This document shows, one piece after another, positions 1-8,230 of a stretch of 54,360 bases of DNA (position 1 is its first letter; each line of letters begins with the position of its first letter). Origin of the DNA: Desulfobacterales bacterium (GTDB taxonomy: Bacteria; Desulfobacterota; Desulfobacteria; Desulfobacterales; SpSt-501). The DNA is taken from contig JAUQXK010000095.1 of the NCBI GenBank assembly GCA_030834695.1, forward strand, positions 1 to 54,360, given 5' to 3'. The position numbers and the translations under genes were made by a program. A model generated the notes under the pieces. That model was not told the DNA's origin. It worked only from the letters and a program-made list of their open reading frames with translations, and did no database searches.

Positions 1-141
1 CAGCTGATCATGAAGAGCATCCACACGGCGGCATCCGCGGCCGCGGAGCGCTACGGGATGAAGGGCAACTATGTGGCCGGCGCCAACATCGCCGCCTTCG
101 TCAAGGTGGTGGACGCCATGATGGATCAGGGCGTCGTGTGA
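1..141 (+). CDS. gdhA: NADP-type glutamate dehydrogenase, C-terminal end (partial)
   Basis: Frame 1 is open from the window edge to a TGA and encodes the last 46 residues of a protein. The tail contains NYVAGANIAAFVKVVDAMMD, which is the characteristic C-terminus of hexameric NADP-dependent glutamate dehydrogenases (E. coli GdhA ends very similarly, from memory). The enzyme interconverts glutamate with 2-oxoglutarate and ammonium in the cytoplasm. The gene lies 119 bp upstream of a taurine-type aminotransferase on the same strand. That would let it regenerate 2-oxoglutarate if the aminotransferase uses it as amino acceptor (inference). The 5' part is outside the window. Confidence 0.85.
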   Translation, partial: QLIMKSIHTAASAAAERYGMKGNYVAGANIAAFVKVVDAMMDQGVV

Positions 142-260
142 CAAGGGCATCCTGTCGGCCCGATCATAATTACGGCGCGAGGCTGGCTGCGGCTGTTCCT
201 GCAGGGACATGCCCCGTCTGATGTTCGAATAACGATAAACCACGATCGAGGAGATGGCAT

Positions 261-1628
261 ATGTCTGACAAGGTTCAAAAAGAAGGGCTTGATGCGGAGG
301 CGATCCGAAAGTACGAGACCGAGTATGTTCTGACACCCTGGACCGCACAGAAGGGGTTGAACCCCTTTGTGGCGGCGAAAGCCAAGGGCTGTTGGGTTTA
401 CAACCCGGAGGGCAAAAAATACCTCGACTTCACTTCCCAGTTTGTCTTCACCAACCTGGGCCACTGCGACGACCGGGTGAACGCAGCCATCGCCAAGCAG
501 GCCGCGCTGCTGCCGAGCGTCAACTCACAGTGGGCCACGGAGCCCAAGGCGCGACTCGGTAAGCTCCTGGCGGAGGTCACCCCCGGCGACTTAAAGAAGT
601 CCTTCTTCTCCACCGGCGGGACGGAGGCCAACGAAGGAGCCCTCAAGATCGCGCGGTGGGCCACGGGCAAACAGAAGGTGCTCTCGCGCTGGCGGTCCTA
701 CCACGGGTCGACCATGGGGGCCATGGCCGTGTCGGCCGACTACCGCAACTGGTGCGCCGAGCCGTCCGTTCCGAACGCTCTGCACATTCTGCCGCCCTAC
801 TGCTACCGGTGCCACTTTGGTGCGACCTACCCGGCCTGCGACATCCAATGCGCCAAGCACGTGGAGGACGTGATCCGGCTCGAGGGCGGCGCCCGACGGG
901 TGGCCGCGGTGATCGGCGAGCCGATCTTCGGGGCCGGCGGCGTGATCGTGCCGCCGGACGAGTACTGGCCGATGGTGCGGGCCATTTGCGACAAGTACGA
1001 GGTGGTGCTGATCGCCGACGAGGTCATGACGGCCTTCGGCCGGACGGGGAAGTGGTTCGGAATGGACAACTGGGGAGTGGTTCCGGACATCATGACCCTG
1101 GCGAAGGGGATCAACTCGGGCTCGGTGCCGCTGGGAGCAACCGTTGTTCGGCCGTGGCTCGCAGAGAAATTCGAAACCCAGCCGTACCTGCACGGGCACA
1201 CCTATTCGGGCCATGCCCTGGCCATGGCGGCGGCGGTAGCGGCGATCGAAGCCTACCAGCAGGACAAGCTCATCGAAAAAGCTGCCAAAACCGGCGAATA
1301 CCTGATGAAGAAACTGCATGAGCTCCAGGAGAAGCATCCCTGCGTCGGCGAGGTGCGGGGCAAGGGACTGTTCTGCGGGGTCGAGATCGTCAAGAACCGC
1401 CAGACCAAGGAGCCGATCCACGAGGCGCTGATGGAGCCGCCGCGGCCGGCCACCTCGAAAATGAAATTCCTGGGCAAGTGCATGGAAGAAGGGGTCTACA
1501 TCATGGCCGGCGGGGCTTCCGTCATTATGATATGCCCGCCCCTGGCGATCACCACCGAGGAACTCGACTTCGGCTTGGACGTCATCGACCGGAATTTAGC
1601 GATCTGCGATGCCGATTACCAAAAATAG
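261..1628 (+). CDS. Class III PLP aminotransferase, probable taurine aminotransferase
   Basis: A 455-residue fold-type I, class III (omega) aminotransferase of normal length. Visible motifs are the phosphate-binding STGGTEAN (117-124), Asp253 in IADEVMTAFGRTG, which contacts the PLP pyridine nitrogen, and Lys282 in LAKGIN, the predicted Schiff-base lysine. A Cys-containing stretch at about 180-199 (YCYRC...C...C) is shared with beta-alanine/taurine-type members. The ATG at 261 follows a good GAGGAG site. Upstream is glutamate dehydrogenase; downstream are a GntR regulator and acetate kinase; isethionate lyase lies 8 kb away. The context favours taurine to sulfoacetaldehyde, with 2-oxoglutarate (Toa-type) or pyruvate (Tpa-type) as acceptor. 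Sequence reading alone cannot settle substrate or acceptor; a beta-alanine or GABA aminotransferase is the alternative. Confidence 0.8.
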   Translation: MSDKVQKEGLDAEAIRKYETEYVLTPWTAQKGLNPFVAAKAKGCWVYNPEGKKYLDFTSQFVFTNLGHCDDRVNAAIAKQAALLPSVNSQWATEPKARLGKLLAEVTPGDLKKSFFSTGGTEANEGALKIARWATGKQKVLSRWRSYHGSTMGAMAVSADYRNWCAEPSVPNALHILPPYCYRCHFGATYPACDIQCAKHVEDVIRLEGGARRVAAVIGEPIFGAGGVIVPPDEYWPMVRAICDKYEVVLIADEVMTAFGRTGKWFGMDNWGVVPDIMTLAKGINSGSVPLGATVVRPWLAEKFETQPYLHGHTYSGHALAMAAAVAAIEAYQQDKLIEKAAKTGEYLMKKLHELQEKHPCVGEVRGKGLFCGVEIVKNRQTKEPIHEALMEPPRPATSKMKFLGKCMEEGVYIMAGGASVIMICPPLAITTEELDFGLDVIDRNLAICDADYQK

Positions 1629-1797
1629 CATGCCTGCGGGTAGCCCCCACAGCCGAACCGTCCGGCGCGTGCGATCAACCGCCGTCCGAGCCGGGCTGCC
1701 GAAATCGTTGGATTGGCAAAGCGGAAGCGCACCATGAGCCTCCCGCGAAGCAGAGGGCGAGCCCCATCTGCTTCGCGGGCACGAACCGGGTGAGCCG

Positions 1798-2565
1798 ATG
1801 ATCATCAATCAGAAGTCTCTGCGGGAGCAGGTCTATGATTTCATCCGCGAGGAGCTCACCCGGGGCAAGCTTATACCGGGTGCGGCGATCAACCTGAACG
1901 CGATCAGCGAGGAACTGGGGATCAGCAAAACTCCGCTGCGCGATGCCATGCTGCAGCTGGACACGGAAGGGTTTGTCACCATTTCCCCGCGCCGCGGGGT
2001 CTTCGTCAACCGGCTGACCCTGGAGGACATTCGCAATTGCTACGAGATTATCGGGTCGCTTGAATCCACTGCGATCCTGGCGGTCTTCGACAGCATCCAG
2101 CCCTTGCACATCGAGAAGATGAAACTGCTGAACAGCGCCCTCCGAACCTCCATAAAGAACGAGGACTTCCAGGCTTATTACCAGCAGAACATCCTCTTTC
2201 ACGACGTCTTTCTCGAGATGTCGCACAACCAGTCCCTCAAGCGCATCATCGCCCCGATGAAAAGACGACTCTACGATTTTCCTCGCCGCGGTTACATTAA
2301 AGAGTGGGAGCAGAGCAACTGCCGCGACCATGACCGATTGATTGAAGCGTTTGAGGCTGGAGACCGGGATGCGGCGGTTCGGGGTTGGCGGGAGGTCCAC
2401 TGGTCGTTCGACGCCCAGGAAAAATACATTCGTCGTTTTTACTTTCCCGAGGCTCGGGAAGCCCGCGTTGCGAAAACCCCTCGCCGTTCGCCATCGCCGC
2501 GCGACCTAAAACGCCGGCGAGTTTTGCAGAACCGGTCCGCCCGGGGCGAAGACCCGACCACCTGA
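1798..2565 (+). CDS. GntR-family (FadR/FCD-type) transcriptional regulator
   Basis: A 255-residue regulator. Residues about 5-70 form the GntR winged helix: a SLREQVYDFIREEL opening helix, the recognition region LGISKTPLRDAMLQL, then the wing GFVTISPRRGVFV. Residues about 80-225 are an FCD effector domain, an all-helical fold that binds small carboxylates, often through a metal. The FHD, DHDRL and EVHW elements fit the usual ligand positions. The last 30 residues are basic and probably disordered. It sits between the aminotransferase and ackA on the same strand, so it plausibly controls this sub-operon in response to a taurine-pathway or other acid metabolite. Effector and operator are not visible. 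Confidence 0.85.
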   Translation: MIINQKSLREQVYDFIREELTRGKLIPGAAINLNAISEELGISKTPLRDAMLQLDTEGFVTISPRRGVFVNRLTLEDIRNCYEIIGSLESTAILAVFDSIQPLHIEKMKLLNSALRTSIKNEDFQAYYQQNILFHDVFLEMSHNQSLKRIIAPMKRRLYDFPRRGYIKEWEQSNCRDHDRLIEAFEAGDRDAAVRGWREVHWSFDAQEKYIRRFYFPEAREARVAKTPRRSPSPRDLKRRRVLQNRSARGEDPTT

Positions 2566-2585
2566 ACAGAACGGATTCAGTTCCA

Positions 2586-3797
2586 ATGGCCATTCTCGTA
2601 ATCAACGCCGGCAGTTCATCGGTCAAGTTCACCCTTTTCAACGCTGACGGGAAAACCGTCCAGGCGGCCGGTATCGTCGAACGCATCGGTTTCGACGGAA
2701 CCCGGCTGAAGTATCGCAACCGGGAGGGGCGGGCCTATGACCAACTGGTTTCCGTCGCCGATGCGGATCAAGCCGTAGGCACCATCCTCGCCGCCCTCAC
2801 GCACCCGGCCCGCGGAGCGATCCGCAGCATTCAAGAGATTGTTGCCGTCGGCCACCGCGTGGTGCACGGCGGGGAATCTCTCAACCGCCCCACGGTGATC
2901 GACGATCAGGTCAAATCGATCATATCGGAATACTGCCGTCTGGCGCCTCTCCACAATCCGCCCAACCTCGCAGGCATCGAGGCCGGCGCACGGCACATCC
3001 CGAACGCCGTTCAAGTCGCCGTATTCGACACCGCCTTCCATGCCACCATTCCCCGGCATGCTTTTCTCTATGCGCTCCCGCTGCACTTCTACACGGAAGA
3101 TCGCATCCGTCGCTACGGGTTCCACGGCATCAGTCACAAGTATGTTTCCGAAGAGGCCGCGCGCTTTCTGCGCCTTCCTGTCGATGGTCTGCGCATGATC
3201 ACCTGCCACCTGGGAAACGGCTGCAGCATGACGGCCGTCAAGGAAGGACGCAGCATCGACACCAGCATGGGCTTCACGCCGCTGGAGGGACTGGTCATGG
3301 GGACCCGCTGTGGGGACATCGATCCGGCGGCGGTGCTGCACCTGATGGAACACCACCGCCTCAGCCCCGCGGTCATGAGCGACCTGCTCAACAAGCAGAG
3401 CGGGTTGCTGGCTCTCGCCGGTATTGGCAGCAACGACTTGCGGGATGTCATCGCCGCTGCGGAAGGCGGCAACCCGGCGGCCGGCGTGGCCCTGGACATT
3501 TTCTGCTACCGCATCCGCAAATACATCGGCGCCTTCACGGCGGCCATGGGAGGACTGGAAGTGCTGGTGTTCACCGCCGGGATCGGCGAGAACTCCCCAG
3601 AGGTGCGCCACCGGGTGTGCGCAGGACTGGACGCTTCGGATGGTTTCGGCATCGTGCTGGATTCGGGGAAAAACGCTCGGACCTCAGGTCAGACAAGGGC
3701 CATTCAGGCCGAAGCCAGCCGCGTCAAGATCCTGGTCGTCCCCACCAACGAAGAACTGGAAATCGCCCGGGAAACCTTGCAGATCTTGGCCGGCTAA
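2586..3797 (+). CDS. ackA: Acetate kinase
   Basis: The ATG at 2586 gives a 403-residue protein of standard AckA length; the longer open frame upstream overlaps gntR and is not used. Signatures in order are NAGSSSVKF near the N-terminus, GHRVVHGGE, FDTAFH, RYGFHGISHKYV, HLGNGCSM, RSIDTSMGFTPLEG with MGTRCGDIDPA, and FTAGIGENSPEVR. The enzyme converts acetyl phosphate plus ADP to acetate plus ATP in the cytoplasm. Here it is the expected last step of isethionate respiration after Pta (19688-20689), yielding substrate-level ATP. It follows gntR by 20 bp and overlaps the 3' end of the convergent downstream gene by 4 bp. The ribosome site is weak. Confidence 0.96.
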   Translation: MAILVINAGSSSVKFTLFNADGKTVQAAGIVERIGFDGTRLKYRNREGRAYDQLVSVADADQAVGTILAALTHPARGAIRSIQEIVAVGHRVVHGGESLNRPTVIDDQVKSIISEYCRLAPLHNPPNLAGIEAGARHIPNAVQVAVFDTAFHATIPRHAFLYALPLHFYTEDRIRRYGFHGISHKYVSEEAARFLRLPVDGLRMITCHLGNGCSMTAVKEGRSIDTSMGFTPLEGLVMGTRCGDIDPAAVLHLMEHHRLSPAVMSDLLNKQSGLLALAGIGSNDLRDVIAAAEGGNPAAGVALDIFCYRIRKYIGAFTAAMGGLEVLVFTAGIGENSPEVRHRVCAGLDASDGFGIVLDSGKNARTSGQTRAIQAEASRVKILVVPTNEELEIARETLQILAG

Positions 3798-4609
3798 ACC
3801 GCGCCTCGGATCACCTCCACCGCTGAAACGACTTTCGATACCCCTGGCACTCGTCCGACAACCGTCTCGATTCTCTTTTTTTCTTCAACGTTGGGGCTCA
3901 CCCCGGCGACGCTGGCCACACCGTTTTCAGAAACCTCGATGATGACGGCCCGGTCGTCAATGCGGTTCTCCAGCAAGGCCGCGCGAACTTTCTTTTCCAA
4001 GGCCAATCGTTCCATCGCCTCCAACGCATTCAGGCTGCAGGCGCGCATGTCATCCGAAGTGGCGGCGCGGATAACCAGACCGGCAGCGGTTTCGGTTTCG
4101 AGTTTGTGGGTGTTGATGATCAGGTCGTAAAGACCGAGGTCGTCCATATCGAGTTGAAAGGCAAACTTGAAAAATCCCGCCTGCTCCCTGTCGCGTTGAC
4201 GAATCAGCCTTAGGGCCGCCTCGCGACTGATGCCCTGTTCGGCGACCAGCTGGTCGGCACGCCGGCCCTCCTGGGTCAAAATGCGGACATGAAAGGCACA
4301 GTCAAAGTCTTTTAGAAGCAATTGGCTGCCGTGCCCGATGATGACGCCGATCCCCCGGTGCGCCACTTCATAGACGACCGACTCCAGTACGTTCAGGAAT
4401 ATCTGCGGCCGGCTCTTGAAGAAAACGTCCCAATATCCAGGTGATTTTTCATCCAGCTGGCTGATTTCTTTCGCTGAAATCCCTTTTTGCTGGACCAGCT
4501 CTTTCAATTTCTGATCGTCGAACAGCTCCCAGCCGAGTCCTTCGGCAACCTTGCGCGCGATCGCAAGACCGTTGCTGCCAAAATTCTGTGTAACGGTGAT
4601 AAGCGGCAT
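3794..4609 (-). CDS. Cytidylate-kinase-like protein with C-terminal BON domain
   Basis: A 271-residue protein. Residues about 1-190 resemble the cytidylate-kinase-like family: an opening VTQNFGSNGLAIARKVAEGL where true CMP kinases have a P-loop, then a helical segment and IRQRDREQAGFFKFAF. The loop lacks the GxGKS pattern, so kinase activity is doubtful. Residues about 205-268 form a BON-like domain (AVIIEVSENGVASVAGVSP, then VPGVSKVVSAVEV), a fold usually tied to membrane or phospholipid interaction. It is convergent with ackA and is the next gene downstream of the sigma-54 activator (54 bp). Its role is unknown; a regulatory nucleotide-binding function is one possibility. Confidence 0.72.
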   Translation of the reverse strand: MPLITVTQNFGSNGLAIARKVAEGLGWELFDDQKLKELVQQKGISAKEISQLDEKSPGYWDVFFKSRPQIFLNVLESVVYEVAHRGIGVIIGHGSQLLLKDFDCAFHVRILTQEGRRADQLVAEQGISREAALRLIRQRDREQAGFFKFAFQLDMDDLGLYDLIINTHKLETETAAGLVIRAATSDDMRACSLNALEAMERLALEKKVRAALLENRIDDRAVIIEVSENGVASVAGVSPNVEEKKRIETVVGRVPGVSKVVSAVEVIRGAV

Positions 4610-4663
4610 GGTTTTTTCTCCTTGTCGAAAAGAGGCCTCCGTAAAACGGAAAGCCGGTGGGGA

Positions 4664-6052
4664 TTAAGCCGATTCATCCCGCTTGAGCTTGCGGAAGATC
4701 GTCGAACGGTCGATTTTCAGAAGCTCGGCCACTTTGGCCATCGAGCCGTGAATTTCGAGAGCGCCTTGCAGGATCTCACGTTCGAGATCGCGCACAATCA
4801 CTTTGAGGGATTTGTCTCGAATGTCAAGGCTCTCAAAGAGATTGCGCTTGCGGTCCCAACCTTCGGTAAGCATGCAGCTGCCCAGGTCGGCCGTCTCGAC
4901 CACAGACCCGTCGCAGGTGACCACCATGCTTTCGATCAGATTTTCCATCTCGCGGATGTTGCCGGGCCAGCGATGCCGGACGAAAATGTCTTCGATGTCA
5001 GGTCCGAAGCTGCGCTCCTTGCGGTATTTGGTTGCATATTTTTCAAGAAAGTAATTGGCCAGCGGCATGATGTCCTCGCGCCGCTCGCGCAACGGCGGGA
5101 TGCTCAGCACGGCCACCCGCAGCCGGTAATAAAGGTCGCTGCGGAAGCGGCCTTGCTCGATTTCCTTTTCGAGGTCGCGATTGGTGGCCGCGATGATGCG
5201 TACATCCACTTTTTTGACCCGGGTCGAGCCGACCGGGATGATCTCCTGATCCTGGAGCAGTCGAAGGAGCTTGACCTGCATGCCGATTGGCAGCTCGCCG
5301 ATTTCGTCCAGAAAAAGGGTCCCCTGGTCGGCCATCTCGCAGAGGCCCGCCTTGCCTTTGAGGCTGGCTCCGGAAAAAGCGCCCGGGGCATAACCGAACA
5401 GCTCGGATTCGATCAGGTTTTCCGGGATGGTGGCGCAGTCCAGCTTGAAGAAGGTTTTGTCGTTTCGAAGGCTGGCGCGGTGGATGGAACGCGCGAAAAA
5501 CTCCTTGCCCACCCCGGTTTCCCCCAGGATCAACACGGTCGCATCCGTTGCGGCGACCTTTTCGATGAGCTTGTTGAGGTGGGCCATCTCCCGGCTTTTG
5601 AAGCGTTTCACAGGGAATTTCTGAATGCTCTCCTCGTTGATGTGCTGAACGTTGGTCCGCAGCTGTTCGAGCAGTTTCTTCTGGGCGGCGATCTGGTCAC
5701 GAAGCTGGCTCATGACGGTCACGTCACGCACAAAGGTGACCACCAGCGCCACCTGGCCCTCTTCGTCGAAAATGGGATGGCCGTTCAGGATCAGCTTCTG
5801 GCCTTTCTTGGTGGTCTGGACGAAGGTCGCGGGCTGGCCGGTCCTTACGATCTCCGGGTTGACGACGACATCGAAGACTCCCTCTCTGACGAGGTCCTGG
5901 ACCTTGCGGCCGATCAGGGTTTCCCTCCTCAGTCCGATCAGCTTCTCGTACATCGTATTGACCTTGAGGGTGTTGCCCTCCCGGTCGGAGATGTAAATGC
6001 CGTCGCTCAGAACATCCAGGATGTGGTCGATCTGCTTTACTATCAGCTCCAT
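4664..6052 (-). CDS. Sigma-54 enhancer-binding activator with PAS sensor
   Basis: A 462-residue activator with three parts: a PAS domain (about 1-115, [12 protein letters not shown] and [10 protein letters not shown]), a short coiled linker, and an AAA+ domain (about 148-380). Walker A is GETGVGKE (177-184), Walker B is TLFLDEIGE (245-253), and the sigma-54 contact loop reads GAFSGA (224-229) instead of GAFTGA. A Fis-type helix-turn-helix ends the protein ([19 protein letters not shown]). It is transcribed toward the cytidylate-kinase-like gene. All four promoters of the isethionate genes here are of -24/-12 type with a shared palindromic upstream motif, so this is the best candidate to drive TRAP, islAB, the shell operon and the amidohydrolase. 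The PAS ligand is unknown; isethionate or a derived metabolite is a guess. Confidence 0.93.
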   Translation of the reverse strand: MELIVKQIDHILDVLSDGIYISDREGNTLKVNTMYEKLIGLRRETLIGRKVQDLVREGVFDVVVNPEIVRTGQPATFVQTTKKGQKLILNGHPIFDEEGQVALVVTFVRDVTVMSQLRDQIAAQKKLLEQLRTNVQHINEESIQKFPVKRFKSREMAHLNKLIEKVAATDATVLILGETGVGKEFFARSIHRASLRNDKTFFKLDCATIPENLIESELFGYAPGAFSGASLKGKAGLCEMADQGTLFLDEIGELPIGMQVKLLRLLQDQEIIPVGSTRVKKVDVRIIAATNRDLEKEIEQGRFRSDLYYRLRVAVLSIPPLRERREDIMPLANYFLEKYATKYRKERSFGPDIEDIFVRHRWPGNIREMENLIESMVVTCDGSVVETADLGSCMLTEGWDRKRNLFESLDIRDKSLKVIVRDLEREILQGALEIHGSMAKVAELLKIDRSTIFRKLKRDESA

Positions 6053-6181
6053 TCTCCGCTCGATCCGTGTAGTATATCAATTCTATGCAGCGGCCTCACG
6101 CCTGTCAAACCGATCCCGGCGGTATCCCTTGATTTCAATCCCGTGGAGGCAAAGTGGGTGCGTCCTGCCGGACGCGCCAAG

Positions 6182-6208
6182 AAAAAAGGCGGCCCGTCGG
6201 CCGCCTTT
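6182..6208 (-). terminator. Rho-independent terminator of the TRAP operon
   Basis: Read on the minus strand, GGCGGCC (pairing 6199-6205 with 6188-6194) closes a four-base loop and is followed by six T residues. It lies 23 bp past the dctM stop. It separates the TRAP operon from the sigma-54 activator gene, which is transcribed in the same direction. Confidence 0.85.
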
Positions 6209-6230
6209 CGGGTGTGTCCTCACTGGCATC

Positions 6231-7547
6231 TCATACCCGGAGTGCCACGGGCAGCCAGGTGGCCAAGCCCGGAAAGGTTATGACGACGGCCATACCCGTG
6301 ACTTGAAGCATCATGAACTGCACCATTCCCGCGTAAATTTCCTGAAGCGACCACTGGGGGACGACGCCTTTCAAAAAATAGGCGGACAAGGCCACGGGGG
6401 GGGAGAGCCAGGCGGTCTGCAGCGTCACGGCCACCAGGGTGCAGAACCAGGTCAGGTTGTAACCCATTTCGCGCACCATGGGCATGAGGATGGGGATGAT
6501 GATCAGCACGATGGGCACCCACTCCAGGGGCCAGCCCAGCACGAAGATGAGCGCCAGGATTGCGATCAGCATGAACATGGGGTCGAGTTTCATGCCGAGC
6601 AGCAGCTGGGTGAGCAGCATGGCCGAACCCAGCCGCGAGAAGACCGCGCCGAAGAAGTTCGAGGCCGCGCAGAGCAGCAGGATCATGGCCGAGATTTCAA
6701 CGGTCCGGTACATGGAGGTCAGCAGGTTGTTCCAGGTCATCTTGCGATAGACCATGGTGAGCACGAGCGAGCCGACCGCGCCGCAGGCCGCGCCCTCGGT
6801 AGGGGTGGCCACTCCGAACATGATGGTCCCCAGGGTTGCGAGGATCACCAGCGTCACCGGCAGCACGCCTAGTACCAATTCCTTAAGCAGCCAGGGAATC
6901 GACTTGGCCCACTGATCCCTCGGCAGGGCCGGGCCCAGCGCCGGGTTGAGCTTGCAGCGGATCAGGCAGTAGCTGCAGTAAAGCCCGGCGAGAACAAGGC
7001 CGGGGAAGATGGCCGCCGCAAAGAGGTCCGTCACCGGCACGCCCACCACCGGCCCCATGACAACGAGCATGATACTCGGCGGGATGAGGATGCCGAGAGT
7101 CCCGCCGGCCGTGATGCAACCGGCCGATAGCTTCACGTCATATTTGCTCTGGCGCATGGTGGGGCCTGCCATGACTCCCAGCAGAGTGACTGAGGAACCG
7201 ACGATGCCTGTGGCCGCGGCGAAGATGGTGGCGGTGGCCGTGACGGCGATGTAAAGCGAACCGCTGAGCCGGGCCAGCATCAGCTGGAAGGCCTTGAAAA
7301 GGCGCTCCATCAGGCCCGAACTCTCAAGAATGTAGCCCATGAAGAGGAAGAAGGGAACCGCCGACAGGACCTGCTCGTTCATGATGGAGTACACCTGAAG
7401 GGTCATCAGGTTGAACACCACCGGACCGATGCCGATGTAGCCGGCCACCAGGCCCAGAAAAAGAAGGGTAAAGGCGATCGGAAACCCCACGAAGATAAAT
7501 ATGAAAAGCGACCCCAGCGCCGCCAGACCTAAAATTTCAGGGCCCAT
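6231..7547 (-). CDS. dctM: TRAP transporter large permease subunit (DctM)
   Basis: A 438-residue polytopic membrane protein with about 12 hydrophobic segments, the normal size for the TRAP large subunit. Family landmarks include FVGFPIAFTLLFLG near the N-terminus, VPFFLFMGYILESSG, GILIPPSIMLVVMG and the C-terminal half-repeat ending in LQTAWLSPPVALSAYFLKG. With DctQ and DctP it forms an ion-gradient-driven secondary importer for small organic acids. It is the last gene of dctP-dctQ-dctM and is followed by a clear terminator. Divergence from islA with a shared activator motif suggests a sulfonate substrate, isethionate most likely and taurine possible (inference). Confidence 0.93.
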   Translation of the reverse strand: MGPEILGLAALGSLFIFIFVGFPIAFTLLFLGLVAGYIGIGPVVFNLMTLQVYSIMNEQVLSAVPFFLFMGYILESSGLMERLFKAFQLMLARLSGSLYIAVTATATIFAAATGIVGSSVTLLGVMAGPTMRQSKYDVKLSAGCITAGGTLGILIPPSIMLVVMGPVVGVPVTDLFAAAIFPGLVLAGLYCSYCLIRCKLNPALGPALPRDQWAKSIPWLLKELVLGVLPVTLVILATLGTIMFGVATPTEGAACGAVGSLVLTMVYRKMTWNNLLTSMYRTVEISAMILLLCAASNFFGAVFSRLGSAMLLTQLLLGMKLDPMFMLIAILALIFVLGWPLEWVPIVLIIIPILMPMVREMGYNLTWFCTLVAVTLQTAWLSPPVALSAYFLKGVVPQWSLQEIYAGMVQFMMLQVTGMAVVITFPGLATWLPVALRV

Positions 7548-7564
7548 TGAAATTGTTCTCCTCC

Positions 7565-8164
7565 CTATGTCTCGGACCCGGCTTGTTCTTCATACAGGCT
7601 GATACCCTTTTTAGCTGCGAAGACGGATTTCGCCAGTTCGGATAGGCCTTGAATGAGGAGCAGCGCCGTCGAGATGGGGATTGCCAGCTTAAGCGGCCAG
7701 ATGATCGGCATCCAGGGGCTGGTGACGATTTTTTCGTTGAATAAGAAGGATCGGTAGGCGAACTCGCTTCCGACCCACAGGAAGAATATCAGCGCCGGGA
7801 AATAAAGGCCGATGTAACAGACCGCGTCCACCCAACCGCGGGTGCGTACCGACCATTTTCCGTAAAGAAAATCCGTGCGGATGTGCTGCTGGCGCTGGAG
7901 AGCGCAGGCTGAACCCAGCATGAAAAACATGCCGTACAAAATCTGGCTGATGTCGGATGCCCAGATGGTCGGGGCATTGAACACGTAGCGGGCTACAACT
8001 TCATAGACCAGGCTCATGGACATGGGCAGGATCATCCATGCCACGATCTTTCCGCTGACGATGCTGATCCGGTCGATGAAGCGGATGAATCCCGCCAACC
8101 CGGCCGGGGCATTGTGCAGGCCGCTGGTCGGTTTTTTCAACGCTTCTTCAGGATGGCATTCCAT
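7565..8164 (-). CDS. dctQ: TRAP transporter small permease subunit (DctQ)
   Basis: A 199-residue protein with four predicted transmembrane helices, the third ending near FLWVGSEFAYRS. The pattern is typical of DctQ: VVARYVFNAPTIWASDIS after the first helix and LQRQQHIRTDFLYGKWS between helices 2 and 3. It bridges the substrate-binding protein and the large permease. It starts 66 bp downstream of dctP, behind an intercistronic hairpin, and is 17 bp from dctM. The first 20 residues are an extra cytoplasmic stretch. Confidence 0.9.
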   Translation of the reverse strand: MECHPEEALKKPTSGLHNAPAGLAGFIRFIDRISIVSGKIVAWMILPMSMSLVYEVVARYVFNAPTIWASDISQILYGMFFMLGSACALQRQQHIRTDFLYGKWSVRTRGWVDAVCYIGLYFPALIFFLWVGSEFAYRSFLFNEKIVTSPWMPIIWPLKLAIPISTALLLIQGLSELAKSVFAAKKGISLYEEQAGSET

Positions 8165-8189
8165 TTTAAGTTATTGCCTCTCAAGCGGA

Positions 8190-8218
8190 CCGGCCGGGGG
8201 CGTAAAGCACCCGGCCGG
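8190..8218 (-). promoter_or_regulatory. Intercistronic hairpin between dctP and dctQ
   Basis: A 9-bp perfect GC stem (8190-8198 with 8210-8218, CCGGCCGGG) lies just after the dctP stop. There is no T-run. Such hairpins after the binding-protein gene usually stabilise its mRNA or attenuate read-through so that binding protein is made in excess over permease; that role is inferred here. Confidence 0.55.
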
Positions 8219-8230
8219 CCGGAGGTAAAT

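Noticed and set aside
4487-6283. Long plus-strand frame of about 598 codons
   Set aside because: It is antisense to the sigma-54 activator and cytidylate-kinase-like genes and has no recognisable family features.
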